Shown here piece after piece: positions 12,335-24,394 of a stretch of 64,000 bases of DNA. The notes below the pieces were generated by a model. It worked only from the letters and a program-made list of their open reading frames with translations, had not been told where the DNA came from and made no database searches. The DNA lies in NCBI RefSeq assembly GCF_019649055.1, contig NW_026570235.1, positions 1,698,500 to 1,762,499 on the forward strand, written 5' to 3'. Numbering within the stretch: position 1 is the stretch's first letter; the number at the start of each line of letters is the position of its first letter. A program made the position numbers and the translations under genes. This DNA comes from Paramacrobiotus metropolitanus. Taxonomy: Eukaryota > Tardigrada > Eutardigrada > Parachela > Macrobiotidae.

Positions 12335-12461
12335 GTAATAATTACACTATCAGGAAAAGTGCTGGATAACATAACAATCTGATGATGAAACCAATTATCA
12401 ATACAAACTATAAATTCCACAAAACTTGTTTGACAACAAAGGCAGCGGACTTTGCACTAAC

Positions 12462-13507
12462 CTGCAGACGATTCAGAAGTACTTTCCCAGCTGCACTCAG
12501 ATTCGGTTGCGGAATCATGACGACACCGGTTTTGATCGCGGCTAGCCTTATCTGAAATGCAAAAAATTAAGACAACTCTACGTCGCAGTTACCAAACCAC
12601 TTTAAATCATTAAGTTTTAAAATCTTACTCAATTTTATCATAGCGCGCGTGAAGAGCTTGCGCATACTGGACTGGAAGTGTCGATGACGATGGTTGGCTA
12701 CACACATGAAAGATGGAAAAGCTGAAATAGTTGGTTACCCCATTGCCTAGTGCCTTCTATTAATCAACCTTTCAACAAGCATCTCCAGAATAACTTACGG
12801 CTTACCGACGTAAAATTTAAGCAAGTGCGTCAATTTTTCAGCTGAACTCGAACCCTTCCGCACACCACTACGCCCTGGCGAAGAATGCTGCGAGCGGTAG
12901 TGCGAACCCGGAGTCATGAGCTTTCTATGAACAACCGCATCATCGGAGTCCCGATCATCGGGCAAATGCTCCTTCTTATGCATAGCCGTGGCCAGAACCT
13001 TGGTAATAATCTCCCCCACAGTCCCTGGATTAGCATCCGGCAGACCTGCGTAAAAATGTGTTTATCGGTTGATTCAAACGTCTTGACATTATTTTTAAAA
13101 AATGCAGACTGTAGAACACTTACGGCAATATAGCTTGAAGACTTCAAAACAACGTGTAGCCAATGGGAACGACATACCTGATTTGCTAAAGGTCACATCC
13201 GAGGCGTCTTGATATTCCCCGGAATCCGCAGTACTGCTCCGCTGGGAAAAGGACGGCGAATTCTTTCCAGACGATTCGGTCAACGCAGGACTCTTTCCAG
13301 ACGATTCTGTCAATGCAGGACTCCATAAACCAGTCTTGGCCTCGTCAGCAGCTGCAAGAAGGTCAACAGCTCCTCCAGCAGAACCGTTTTCCACGGCACC
13401 AAGATCAGCTGCAGCATCGACCGTCGCGGTGTTCGTAGATGCATCCTGCAAGCACGAGCCGAGGCCAGCAAAAATTGACGCGCTATCATATCTGCTGGTT
13501 GTCGGTG
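12462..13507 (-). pseudogene. Gene P copy A, truncated at both ends
   Basis: Four exons match gene P copies B and C: exon 2 (13178-13507), exon 3 (12806-13045), exon 4 (12629-12697) and exon 5 (12462-12551), all with GT-AG borders. Exon 1 is absent upstream. Exons 6-8 are missing because the giant element ends in intron 5 at 12334; the sequence from 12335 matches intron 5 of copy B near 22811. Exon 2 encodes a Ser/Thr-rich segment with two copies of a 10-residue repeat (ALTESSGKSP type), against one in copy B and three in copy C. The remaining exons are open, so truncation rather than point decay broke this copy. Confidence 0.75.
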
Positions 13508-13725
13508 CTGCAAACAATTGCAAAAGGTCAACCTGTTGTAATTTGGCCAACGGCATAAACCGACGTGGCCAGAGCAAAAACGAAAACAAAAAGGAATAAT
13601 ACGCAGATTTCGGGATCAAAAACATAAAACATACCAAAGCTAGATTCGCTTTGAATTGGAGACGCACCCTAATAAGAAACAGAGTGATACGGAGCGCGTA
13701 TCACAGCATTTAGTACATTTGATTT

Positions 13726-13892
13726 AGGCCTTGTCCCGAATTCGAAGCGAATCTCGCTATGGTACGGTTGCTCCACCGCACGAGGTGGCTGTATGCAGTG
13801 GCCACGCCTACAGATACGGTACGCGAAGCCACCTCGTGAGGTGGAGTTGCTGTATCGCAACGAGATTCGCTTCGAATTCGGGACGAGGCCTT
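13726..13892. repeat. Foldback inverted-repeat element (about 167 bp)
   Basis: The outer 30 bp of each side are nearly perfect inverted copies (GTCCCGAATTCGAAGCGAAT and its complement). Pairing continues imperfectly inward to a GAGGTGGCT/AGCCACCTC stem. It sits just left of hAT element 2. No coding potential. Confidence 0.7.
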
Positions 13893-13936
13893 AGTTTGCC
13901 CCTTCCAGGCTTTACTGGAGCCCGTTGCATTCTCAC

Positions 13937-15973
13937 TAGTGTTGCCGGAAGTGCTCCAAATTGCATGTGAAAGAATTTCGATACCAATTCCGAATAATCG
14001 GAATTCAAATTCAGGTATTTCCAATTCCGAGCAATCTAAATATTTTTTATTAGATTTCCAAATACAGTACTCGAAATTTAAAAGACCGTAATTTGAATTC
14101 CGATTACTCGGAACTCGCACTGCCACATTTTGAATTCCGAGTAATCGGAATTCAAAATGTGGCAATGCGAATTCCGAATATTCGAAATTTAAACTACGGT
14201 AAAATAAAATCCAAATATTCAGAATTGAACGGGACTTTTCTGAATTTCGATTTCTTTGAAATTTATTTAACACTAACAGAATAGAGCAGAATCTTGAGAT
14301 TCTTACAGTAGATGTACAAGTATTTTACTGTATACGTCTAACTGAGGGCGGTGTAAAAGGGAAACCGTTACTAGTATGTGCACACCTCGCGACCAGGTAA
14401 TTATTATAGCCACATAGGCACCCCTTTTCACCCTGTTTATTACTTACAGGCTCAGTATAGACAAGTTTTAAGAATACATTGATATACGAGTTTTGCATTA
14501 TGCGAACTGTTGAAATCCGTTATATCTGTACTATAATTTTACTGACTAAATTCACATCTAAAGTGACTCAAGTAAAGCTTAAATATCATCCCGCATTCGT
14601 TTCTGGTTGGTACCCCCGGCCGGCAGTTCTTATGAGGTCCTGGGTATATTATAAAACAAAAAATAAATTACAATTATTTCCATATACGGTTTTGCTTTTA
14701 TTGCTGCACTTTTTTAGAACTATTCTTTAGTACTCGTACTATAACTTTTTCTCCCAAATCCAGGTCTATTAAAACGAAAACTTTTCGCACGCCTGTAAAG
14801 AGCTAAGGGCAATTAAATGGTGTGTTAGTGGTCATTTTAGGAGGCTTATATATATAGGAGGCATGCACTTTCCATAAATTCATCAGTCAATACTTTTGCG
14901 GACTTGGCAACCGTTAAATGAGCAAGAAGGTGTTTGTTACGACTTACGAGTAAGCAGACTAGCTAGGCAGAACATATTTGCGCGATCAGGGGTAGAGATC
15001 AGTGGCACTGGTAACTCGAACCTCGCACAAAATCTAGAATTAATGAAGTGGGTCTGTCATGAGGGACCAGTGTGTGTCATTGGGATGTACATCCTGATGT
15101 ATAAATAGGAGAAGCAATGCGGATGTGGTACAGCGATAGTGCATTTGTGTTTAATGTATTTAAGTTGCTGTTGTATCAGGTAAAGGTCATAATTCAATGT
15201 AACAAGTCGTTCTTCCCTACCGCACACACCCTTCTGTGAGGAGGGGAGACTCGGAATTTATGAAGAACAACGGCGCCAGTTACTCCGATGCCCTGTGTTC
15301 CGGTGCTAGTGTCATCACCCAATGCCCAAATAAAAGCTGGCCAAATCATTACTGTACACGTCGGCGCTGTAGTAGCCGCACTATTCGCAGGCAGCCGTAG
15401 ACTGCGCTAACGCTGACCGATGAGTTTTGAGCCAACAACGCTAGATGAGCATGGATCAGTTCATTTGCGACGGTGAAAGCCAGAATAATGTCAATTTAAA
15501 CGGAAACCTGTTTTTTGTTGTTATTTTTGCTATAGAAAGTTTATTGTACGCCGAACTGATAAAGGTACATCAACGTTTAATGACCACGCCCTAAAATTTT
15601 CCGAGCGCTCGAAATTAAATTCTGCTGTCATTTAATTAATAAAATTATTTCGGTCATAAATACGTAATCAGTATTACTACTTCTATGTAAGGTATCGCAT
15701 CAAAACTTCCAGTTCCATAGTACGTAGTTTGATGATAAATTATAATCAAAATATTAAGTAAAATTTCTTTTAACAACGGATTACTTAAAATTCATATGAT
15801 ATGCATTGCAATTCCGAATATTCGAAATTACAACTGCGTCCTTTTAAATTGCGATTACTCGGAGTTGGAATGCCTGCAATTGCAATTCCGATTACTCGGA
15901 ATTCAAACGGTAGTGTATTTGAATTTCGAATACTCGAAATTCATTTTAGATTGGAGCACTTCCGGCAACATTA
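13937..15973. mobile_element. Non-autonomous hAT-type element 2 (2037 bp)
   Basis: The termini are TAGTGTTGCCGGAAGTGC on the left and the complement of TAATGTTGCCGGAAGTGC on the right. They are flanked by a perfect 8-bp duplication ATTCTCAC (13929-13936 and 15974-15981). The inverted duplicate of this locus at about 51690-51780 lacks the element and shows an uninterrupted site (GTGAGAAC at 51705-51712). The sub-terminal regions carry palindromic ATTCCGA...TCGGAAT motifs, including a 19-bp-arm hairpin at 14122-14163. No transposase frame is recognisable. Confidence 0.85.
14122..14163. repeat. Perfect hairpin inside hAT element 2
   Basis: Two 19-nt arms (14122-14140 and 14145-14163) are exact complements around a GTAA loop. 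Related weaker palindromes built from ATTCCGATTACTCGGAAT occur nearby and again near 15880-15910 at the other end of the element. Such sub-terminal repeats could be transposase-binding sites; that is inference. Confidence 0.8.
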
Positions 15974-16003
15974 ATTCTCACCCTTATTTACATACAGTCA
16001 CAG

Positions 16004-16303
16004 GGGAATGCGCTAAGGATTTCCGAGCGATCAAGATTTGTGACCGATCAAGAGTCTCAACTCTCACCGAAAGTGGCTCGAATCGGAGAACGCTACGATT
16101 GGCCACCTCGTTGTGAAATTTCTTGATCACTACGAGCTTGTACCGATCAAGAAATTCTCGATCAAGAAAATCTGCGAATTTTCTTGATCGCTCCGTTGGC
16201 CGGGTGATTAACTTTCTTGGCTCAGCTCAGATCAAGAACTTTCTTGGCTCAGCTTTTTAATCGCTCGTGGTCTTCATCGCTCGTTTTCCTTAGCGCATTC
16301 TCC
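16004..16303. mobile_element. Small inverted-repeat element (about 300 bp)
   Basis: The ends are inverted copies of GAATGCGCTAAGGA (16006-16019 and complement 16287-16300), followed inward by CGAGCGAT on both sides. The interior is built from repeated CGATCAAGAA/TTCTTGATCG motifs. The equivalent place in the inverted duplicate (51620-51690) lacks it. No clear target duplication. Confidence 0.6.
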
Positions 16304-16454
16304 TATCACACTCATACAGTAGTCGTGACTCGTATCGAAGTGCTGTCTGCTGTCAGCTATCACGACTGATTTTGCTGCAAATTTGGAATCATGTGTAGCA
16401 CATGATGTGTTCTCTTTGTTGGCAACATTTGTATTTACGGCGCACAAGTTGGAC

Positions 16455-19400
16455 ATGGCGTCGGGCTCGGTTGGTGCCTTGGTGGGGATGCAGCGTCGGT
16501 CTTCTATCTTCTAAAATCATCCGGGAAAGTTTTTTCGGTGAAGCGTGGAAATACTACGGGTTTCCTGACTTCTGCGATCCAGATCAAGTGCTTGGCATTT
16601 GGTGGACAGGCACCCGAAGTACTGTATGGAATTGGAGCTGATCTGAAGGTAGGAAGCGGTTTAACGCAGAAAACTGAAAGCAGCTCGATTTCCGTTGTAT
16701 TATTTCTGTTAAAATACTTAGCACTCTGATGAATTTAACTACTCTTCTGCGCCCAGCGTATTAAGTAGGTTTTCTTGTGAAGACTTAAGTCTTAAGTATG
16801 AGTATTTTAGTAGATCGTGAGCTTCATTTGGCCTGTGTATTTTATCTGGGTGTTTGATAGGCTTATGTATGGGTTAGCGAACCATTAGTGCCAATCTGTC
16901 GCACGGTGGAAATCTACCAGAATGAACGGTGGACCCCAGCGAGAGGCTATTCAAATGCACTGCTGCCTACAGACAGGTTCGTTCTCTTCGCTCAATGCAG
17001 AGCGGCAGTCAGTTGCAGTTTTCCTCGTTTCCTGCAGGTATCAGTGGTCGGATGAGAGCGGAAGAACTGAGCGTGGAAAGGACGATACACAGTTACCGAC
17101 ATCAGATTGGACTTGGGAGACAGCGCGCTGGCAGATAGACGAGAATTTCCACGGTGTTCTGCTCGGTCCTGAAGTATGTGTTTCTCCAACACTGACACAA
17201 CGAAGATAATTATCGTGATCGAGGTTTAATGTCAGTAAATTGATAATAATTTTTTACCGTGTATTGATGAAATTTGAAGGCGAATTAACCGTATGCTACT
17301 CTAAAAATATTGTGAAATCTAGGTGAATATGAATTCAAAGTGGAGTTGATACGAATGTTGAGTATGTACTATTGTATGTTACCGACTTACCGTACTTTCT
17401 TTCCATTTGCGATTTTGTTTGTGGTTTCTGACTCCAACATGGAAAGCCAGTTATCTTTCTCAGTCTGACGTTAGTTTACTCGTTGAGTATTAAAATTTTA
17501 ATGTTAGAAGTTTAAAAATTTTTTATTCGTATTGCTCGTGCTTGTTTGTGGATTTTAATTTATTATTGAAATAGGATAGAAAAAATAAATACAAGATTAA
17601 TTTTAAGAACAGCATCATCACAAATCATAGTATATTAGTTACCACTGTATGGAGCCGAAAGAAAATGGAGAGTGACTGAGAAAAACTTTTGCGCTTTTTT
17701 CTCAGGGTTGGACATACGCCATTGACTTTCCCTCGACGTACTATCCTGAAAAGCGATGGAATCACTATGTGCGCCGTCGCCGTTGGACACGGACATGCCG
17801 TTACCGTGCCACCAACCGCTGGATTCCTTTAACATGGACCGATCTCGCGGATGTCAGCCTGGCCTTGATGGACATTTCCGCTGGAGGATGCGACACGTCT
17901 GCCCACAGCACGCGAAGTATCTTCCTATGGGCTGTCACTATCAACGGCCAGGTGATCGTCCGCCGCACTGCAGTCTCGCCTCCGCTTTCCACGGGATGCA
18001 TGGGCATACATCGATCTTCCCGATGGGGTGGAGGCGGCAAGGATATCCGTTGGCCCCGGTGAGATGGTGTGGGCCGTCACCTCCAACGGAAGGCGTTGAT
18101 GCGCAGCGGCATCAATCGGGATCGGCCTCACGGAGCGTCGTGGGTGTTGGTGGAAGCGCCTTCGACGACCTCATTATTAACGCAGATTGCCGTGGGAACG
18201 GAGAGTGTCTGGGCGGTGGCGAAAGACGGCTCGGTGTGGTTTCGGCAAGGCATGCGGACGAGTCAACCCCATGGAACAACGTGGGTGCACATTGCTAGTA
18301 TGTCGGCGGTTTGTGTGACCATAACGCGCAATGGGGAGGTTTTCGCCATCAGCAACGATAATCAGATTTATTGGCGACACGGAATCGGATTAGGAGATCC
18401 GCATGGAAAAGGTTGGAAGAAAATATCTTTGAAAATAAAAGAAGAATCGCAGAATCAGGAAACTGAAAACCAGGACCCATGGACATGGATTAGCGGGACT
18501 GCCGGATTTGTTGATGCGCGTACTACGTCGTTTGACGATGAGAATGCTTGGCGGAAAAATATTCTGGGTTTGTTGTCACTACGGTTTCAGAATGAGATGC
18601 AAAATTACGAAAAAATGGAGCCGGCTATTGACCGCGTTGATAACGATGAAGCGAGTGATGCAGGATTTTTGAAAGTGTGGTCTAACAAAATGTCTACCTG
18701 GGAGCAGTGCTTTTTCCAAGTTCGGTATTCCCAGGAAGCCGATCCAGCCGATTGCTCCATTACTGTGGATGGTGGCACCACCAAGCTGCTGATTCCATTT
18801 TTCGATATCACGGGAATATGCCTTCATCTTGATACAAAAGGAGACCATCAGCTACAAATATCGACAGCGTTTCTCACTCGCGCGCAGACACCGTTACGGT
18901 TGTCCGGATTAAAATCAGAATTAATGCTTTGGAATACTTATTTAGCAGAATCGTATCTGAGCTTCTTGGATGTACGAGAAATTCAGAAAAGGGACCGCTT
19001 ATGGATTCTGGCTGCGGGTGTCAGCTGCCCGTTGGTGAGTTTTAACACTTCCGAAGCGCTGCCATCGGTGAAATGGCTAACGTTAGGAGGCCACTTCCGG
19101 TCGGTTGAATCAGCATCGGGGATTACGTGGGCGCTGGGGATGGATGGGCGAACCTGGGTTTGGACGGGCAGCTATGAAGGCAAAACGGGAATGGAGAAGA
19201 AAGTTCAGGTGGACACATCGTGTGGAGCTGTACGAAAATCAGCGATGGAATATACTAATGGGGTTTTGCGACAAGTTGTTGCCTACAGATAGGTGAGCGA
19301 AGTAAAAGGTGTGTGGACGATGCTTTAAATGCCGCTGTTGTGACTGGTTTGTGGGACTCATTGCTTCGTAATATTTTTCAGCTGGTACAGCAAATTGTTT

Positions 19401-20504
19401 GTACAATTGATTTGTGAGTTGTTTCTGTATTTCTTTTGAATACTAAAGCTAAGCTAAAGCGAAAAATTGTGCCGAATGGAGCAATCGCGAAGTGCGGATG
19501 TGTTTTTATTACTGTGCATTTCTAATTTACTATAACGAATGCAGCTGTAAAGTTAACGAAGCAGGGAAGGTTTTCTGAGTATTCCGTGCTGTTTATTGCC
19601 TTTCGAATTTTCTTATTATAAGAATTAATTGTGTTTTTGCGGTCGTAGATATACTTGGTCAGATGAGACCGGAAGGATGCAGTTGTCGATGGATGCATTT
19701 CAGTTGCCCTCTAATTTATGGAAATGGGATTCCGAATGGCAGATTGACTATCGAAACGGTGAGGAGAATGGCTGGGAATATGCATTCGATTTCCCATCTT
19801 CCTTTCACTCCTCAAAAGGATCCAACGACTACGTGCGTCGACGGCGTTGGTTTCGTCTGATGAAAGTTGATTGTACCGGGCCGTGGTTTCCAGGTCCAAA
19901 TACTCCATTGCGTTCCGTCTCTATCTGTCCGGGAGTCGCTTCTGGGAATTATGTTTCTTTATGGGCGGTGACGGTCGACGGTAGCGTTTTAGTGCGAGAT
20001 CATGTGTCCACGAAAAATCCTTTGGGTGATACATGGATTCCCGTGCGCTCTCCCGTGGCTTTTGTAAATATTTCCGTTGGTCCGTTTTGTGTGTGGGGCG
20101 TCGGGGCGGATGGAACGGCATACGTGAGAAACGGGACTAAGGACAAGCTCGATGGACTGTACTGGTTTCAGGTGGAGAAACCGGAAAGCGTGGTGAATAT
20201 TCGACAAGTGGCTGTTGGAGGCGATTCGGTATGGGCTGTGTGTACGGATGATCAGGCGTACTTTCGCAAAGAATACAGTGCGGCCTTTCCGGAAGGCACA
20301 GAATGGGAACTGGTTGCTGATGGTGTGCGGAAGATCTCCGTTAGTATGGAAGATGACGTGTATGCCATTCTGTACAGCACTAGCCAGAAATTACCTATTC
20401 TAGCCAAAAGAACCGGGATTACCCATGGAAATAAAATGGGCGTTGGATGGGAATATGGACTTCATGCCAAAGATATTTCTTGTCGTAATTTGGAGAGGAG
20501 ATAG
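16455..20504 (+). pseudogene. TECPR1: TECPR1 copy 1 with several frameshifts
   Basis: TECPR1 is a tectonin beta-propeller protein that binds phosphoinositide and ATG5-ATG12 in autophagosome-lysosome fusion (established for the family). Exons by GT-AG borders: 16455-16648, 16861-16976, 17038-17173, 17706-19292 and 19649-20504. Order: N-terminal propeller piece; dysferlin-N motif (ERWTPARGYSN); dysferlin-C motif (VRRRRW); tectonin blades (GTTWVHIA type); a PH-like stretch near 18600-18930; a second dysferlin pair (YENQRWN near 19230, YTWSDETGR near 19650); C-terminal blades to the stop at 20504. Against copy 2, exon 1 has an 8-bp insertion near 16480, exon 4 has single-base losses near 17956, 17994 and 18090, and a 2-base loss lies near 19210. 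Either it is a pseudogene or the assembly has indel errors. Confidence 0.8.
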
Positions 20505-20740
20505 CTGATTTTTATTGTTTGCACAATGTGTTTTGTATTGATTTGTTCTGATTTTTATTTCTTGTTCTTTAGATTGTGATAAGTTATTCGTTCTTTCTGT
20601 AACGATGTTTTCCGTTTTTTTAACCTGATGCGAGAAATATCCTATATATAATTGTAGTTCAGATGCATCAAACTTTACAAAGGCAATATAAATTGTAAGC
20701 GGTCAGGTAGAATGGCTTCTCAAATCCAGTTTTAAAATGT

Positions 20741-21116
20741 TTGTTTAACTTACCAGCGTATAAAACCTTCGAAAACAGCCGCATTCTCTGCCACCTGGTT
20801 GCAGCTTTTCCATTTGTGCTGGCGGCTTCGCTGAGATACCGAATTGACTGCAAACTGTGGGGTCAGGATCGATCTATTTATCGAAATATTTATTTTGCAG
20901 AGCGTTTAACGAATGAACTGGAAGCGAAACATCCTTTCTGTAACCTTAAGAAAACTTCCTGTGGGATCGGGCTGTGTTGGTCAGGTGTATAAAGTGAAAG
21001 TGGCAACTAACTCCAACCGTATTGATGCTCAATTAGGTCGTTCTGGCAGTTCTGAAGGCTTCGCCGTTTCATCGATTTCATGTGGCTGCTTTGGTGGATT
21101 TGCCAAATTCCAGTGA
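20741..21116 (+). pseudogene. Possible ADCK/ABC1-kinase fragment in a copy-1-only segment
   Basis: A segment of about 1.05 kb (about 20670-21720) is present between TECPR1 copy 1 and gene P copy B but absent from the matching gap in the inverted copy. It encodes broken frames, one with GSGCVGQVYKVKV (near 20958-21000). That resembles the glycine-rich GSGxxxQVY signature of the ABC1/ADCK/COQ8 atypical kinases. The preceding frame (SIYRNIYFAERLTNELE) lies in a different phase. No complete domain survives. The assignment rests on this one motif. Confidence 0.35.
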
Positions 21117-22184
21117 CGTGTTATGCTGCGGCGTCTCTCCAGCGGACAATGTATGTAGATATTGTTGTCGTCCGGTTGCTCAATGAGACATGTCCACTTT
21201 GTACAGCCCCCGGTTCTGATCTCCTTTGTTGGTTCCTTAAATAAGGCACCACTGTGTCGACGGTGTCAAAAACGGCTACTAATTAGAAACGTTTTATATG
21301 CACCAGCTCCGACGGTCCCGATCTCTGATGTATTTTGTATTTATGTTAGGTGTTCGAAGAATTTCCTTGACTGACACCAGCTCTATTAACCGCCATAACC
21401 ATTTCCAAAACTTTCCACGAGCATTGCTCCTGCTGTTTCGTTCTGCAAGTGGCGAAGGCTGACAGGATATCATGATGTCGTGTGCGAATCGTCAGGATGT
21501 TTTTTTGTGACGCGAGAACCGGTTTTATTACCAGCGGGCAGTTTATGTGGATCGGATCCTCTTACGTATATACTTCACATCCTTCCATTTTCTGTGTTCT
21601 TTCGTGATTCTGAATGTGTTAGTGGCGATTATCATTGACACTTTTGATTATCTAACAAGAGACTGGTCAGTGCTAGGTCCGCAGCATTAGACGAATTTGT
21701 ACATCTGTAGTCGGATTACGGTCCATTAGCAACTGGATATATCACACATGCAAAAGTTATTTCCTTACTGTTTTAAGGTTGCCAGCTGTAGAAAAGTGGC
21801 GCTGTAAATAATCCATCAAGTAACCGTGATCGTTTTTTTGTACAAAATTTGGAGTCACGGAAAGCACTTTTATCGAAGTCACACCGATGTGCAAACAATT
21901 GTTCATATATCTTTACTTCCGCGTTTTATTCATAAAATTGTACTTCAAAAGCACCAAACTTTACACAATGCAATAAAAATTGTTCAAAACATGTGACACG
22001 ATCGCTCAGTTCTCAGTCAAAATGCGCTATTCAAATCTATTGAAAAAGCAAAAAAAGAATGAAAGCAAAGAAACATCAACCACCCTGTTTAATGAATCAC
22101 AATAACGGAAAATCACAACTATTACAGGAAAAATGCCAAAAGTGAAGAGCGCACTCTCACCGCAAACTTGTTTTCATGATTAAA

Positions 22185-24394
22185 CTACAGAATTTGCGGT
22201 TCCAGTTCGGTGTACTCTGGCTTGTTCTTCTCGGCTGCGATTTCCGGAGCGATGGAAAAAACTTGCACATCGTTGTTGAAAATCCGCTCGCGAATTTGGT
22301 ATCTAAACCAACAATCATGTGTCAAAATGAGACCCACAATGCAAAAGTAGTCTTACAGAGAATTAACTCACAGCTGAAGGTTGATGGCATTTTTTGGCGG
22401 CGGATAAAAGTCACGGAAAGAAAGAGCCGCAGTTTGCCCACTGTTACTGGCTTCAGGCTTTTTAGCGGAGAAATAACGTTCTTGTCGACTTAATCCAGAA
22501 AAATTGCGCTAGAACAAAAGGAAATGTCATGAGCAGAAAAACTTGAATAATAAGAGTGATATTCGAAATGCAGCATAAAGTATCACTGCACGTTAAAGTC
22601 GTTAGTTAAAAAAGTGATAAAATTACATCAGAATTTGGAAACAGGTGTGCATCACCACCCAAGTGTAGTTTTTCCATTTCCGCAATCACTGCTTTTGTAG
22701 TCGGCACTTCTTGAATGGATGTCGGTGGGGCAGGGAGCAAAGGATTAAAGCTGATCGAAAACCCTTTTTCGCTAGCATCTGACAGACCTAAACAAATTTG
22801 TGTTTTGTAGTAATAATTACACTATCAGGAAAAAGTGCTGTAAAAATTAATAACAGTCTGGTGATGAAATCAATTATCAATTTTTAACTATACTATTAAG
22901 TAGTGTTACCAATGCTTGCAGTTATTATTTGGGTGGCTCTTGCCAATTAAAATTATCAATATAAACTGTAAGTTCTACAAAGCTTGAATGACATTCACAA
23001 CAAAGGCAGCGAACTTTGCACCAACCTGCGGCAGAGTCAGAAGCGGTTTCCCAGCTGCACTCAGATCCGGTTGCGGAATCATGACGGCACCGGTTTCGAT
23101 CGCGGCTGGCCTTATCTAAAAATAAAGAAACTAAGACAACTGTATGTCGCAGTTACCAAACGACTTCAAATGATTAATTCGAGAATCTTACTCAATTTGA
23201 CCATAGCGCGCGTGAAGAGCGTGCGCATACTGGACTGGAAGTGTCGATGACGATGGTGGGCTACATAAACACGAAAGATAAAAGGTTGAAGTCGCTTGTT
23301 TATCCCATTGCCTAATGCTAATCACCTTTCACCAGAATAACTTACGGCTTACCGACGTAAAATTTCAGCAAGTGCGTCAACTTTTCAGCTGAACTCGAAC
23401 CCTTCCGCACAGCACTACGAGCTGGCGAAGAATCCGCCATCGATCCTTTGGTCTGCGGCGAGCGGAATTGCGGACCCGGAGTCATGAGCTTTTTAAGAAC
23501 AACCGCATCGTCGGATTCGCGATCATCGGGCAGATGTTCCTTCTTATGCATGGGCAGCATAGCCGTGGCCAGAACCTTATTAATAATTTCCCCCACAGTC
23601 CCTCCATCAGCATCCGGCAGACCTGCGCAAGAATGTATTAATCGGTTGATTCAAACGCAAAACGAATTGATATTATTTTTTAAAATTGCAGACTGTATTA
23701 CATGTACAAGCATCAGCCTTGAAGGCTTCAAACAAGTGCAGCCAATGAGATACAGCATACCTGATTTGCTAAAGGTCACATCCGAGGCGTCTTGATATTC
23801 CCCGGAATCCGCAGTACTGCTCCGCTGGGAAAAGGACGGCGAATTCTTTCCAGACGAATCTGTCAACGCAGGACTCTCTAAACCAGCCTTTGTGTCGTCA
23901 GCAGCTGCAAGAAGGTCAACAGTTCCTCCAGCAGAACCGTTTTCCACGGCACCAAGATCAGCTGCAGCATCGACCGTCGCAGTGTTCGTGGATGCATCCT
24001 GCAGGCATGAGCCGAGGCCAGCAAAAACAGATGTGTTATCATATTTGCTGGTTGTCGGTGCTGCAAACAATTGCTAAAGGTCAATAACCCTGCTGTTTGG
24101 CCAACTGCATAAACTCACGTAGCCAGAGCAAAAACGAAAACAAAACGGCATACCGTGGACATCGAGATGGATGGTCGCTGTGCTAACGTAATGGATGGTA
24201 TTCAGAAAACCTTCAGTGGGCTCTGCAACGGATGGCAAGGATATCGGCGCACTGTATGAAAGATCCAGAGCTCTATCAAAGTCTGCATGGTCAGGCAGTG
24301 TAACGGGTGTTTCCACTGATGCGTAGACAGGAGACTGAGTGGATGTTCCGGGATGACGAAAAACAAATGTGTCATCGTAATACGCGCCTTCCAT
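22185..24394 (-). CDS. Gene P copy B, intact 461-residue protein of unknown function
   Basis: Eight exons with GT-AG borders join into one open frame of 461 codons: 24154-24394, 23761-24060, 23353-23622, 23192-23260, 23026-23115, 22627-22787, 22372-22508 and 22185-22302. The start ATG at 24394 gives MEGAYYDDTF. The N-terminal half is acidic, Ser/Thr/Ala-rich and probably disordered, with one ALTDSSGKNSP unit. A His/Arg-rich patch (HHRHRHFQ) follows in exon 4. The C-terminus looks more conserved: LSRQERYF, SFRDFYPPP and a final YTELEPQIL. No signal peptide, membrane segment or known domain is recognised. Copies A and C share all these features, which supports a real family. It is tail-to-tail with TECPR1 copy 1. 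Confidence 0.75.
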
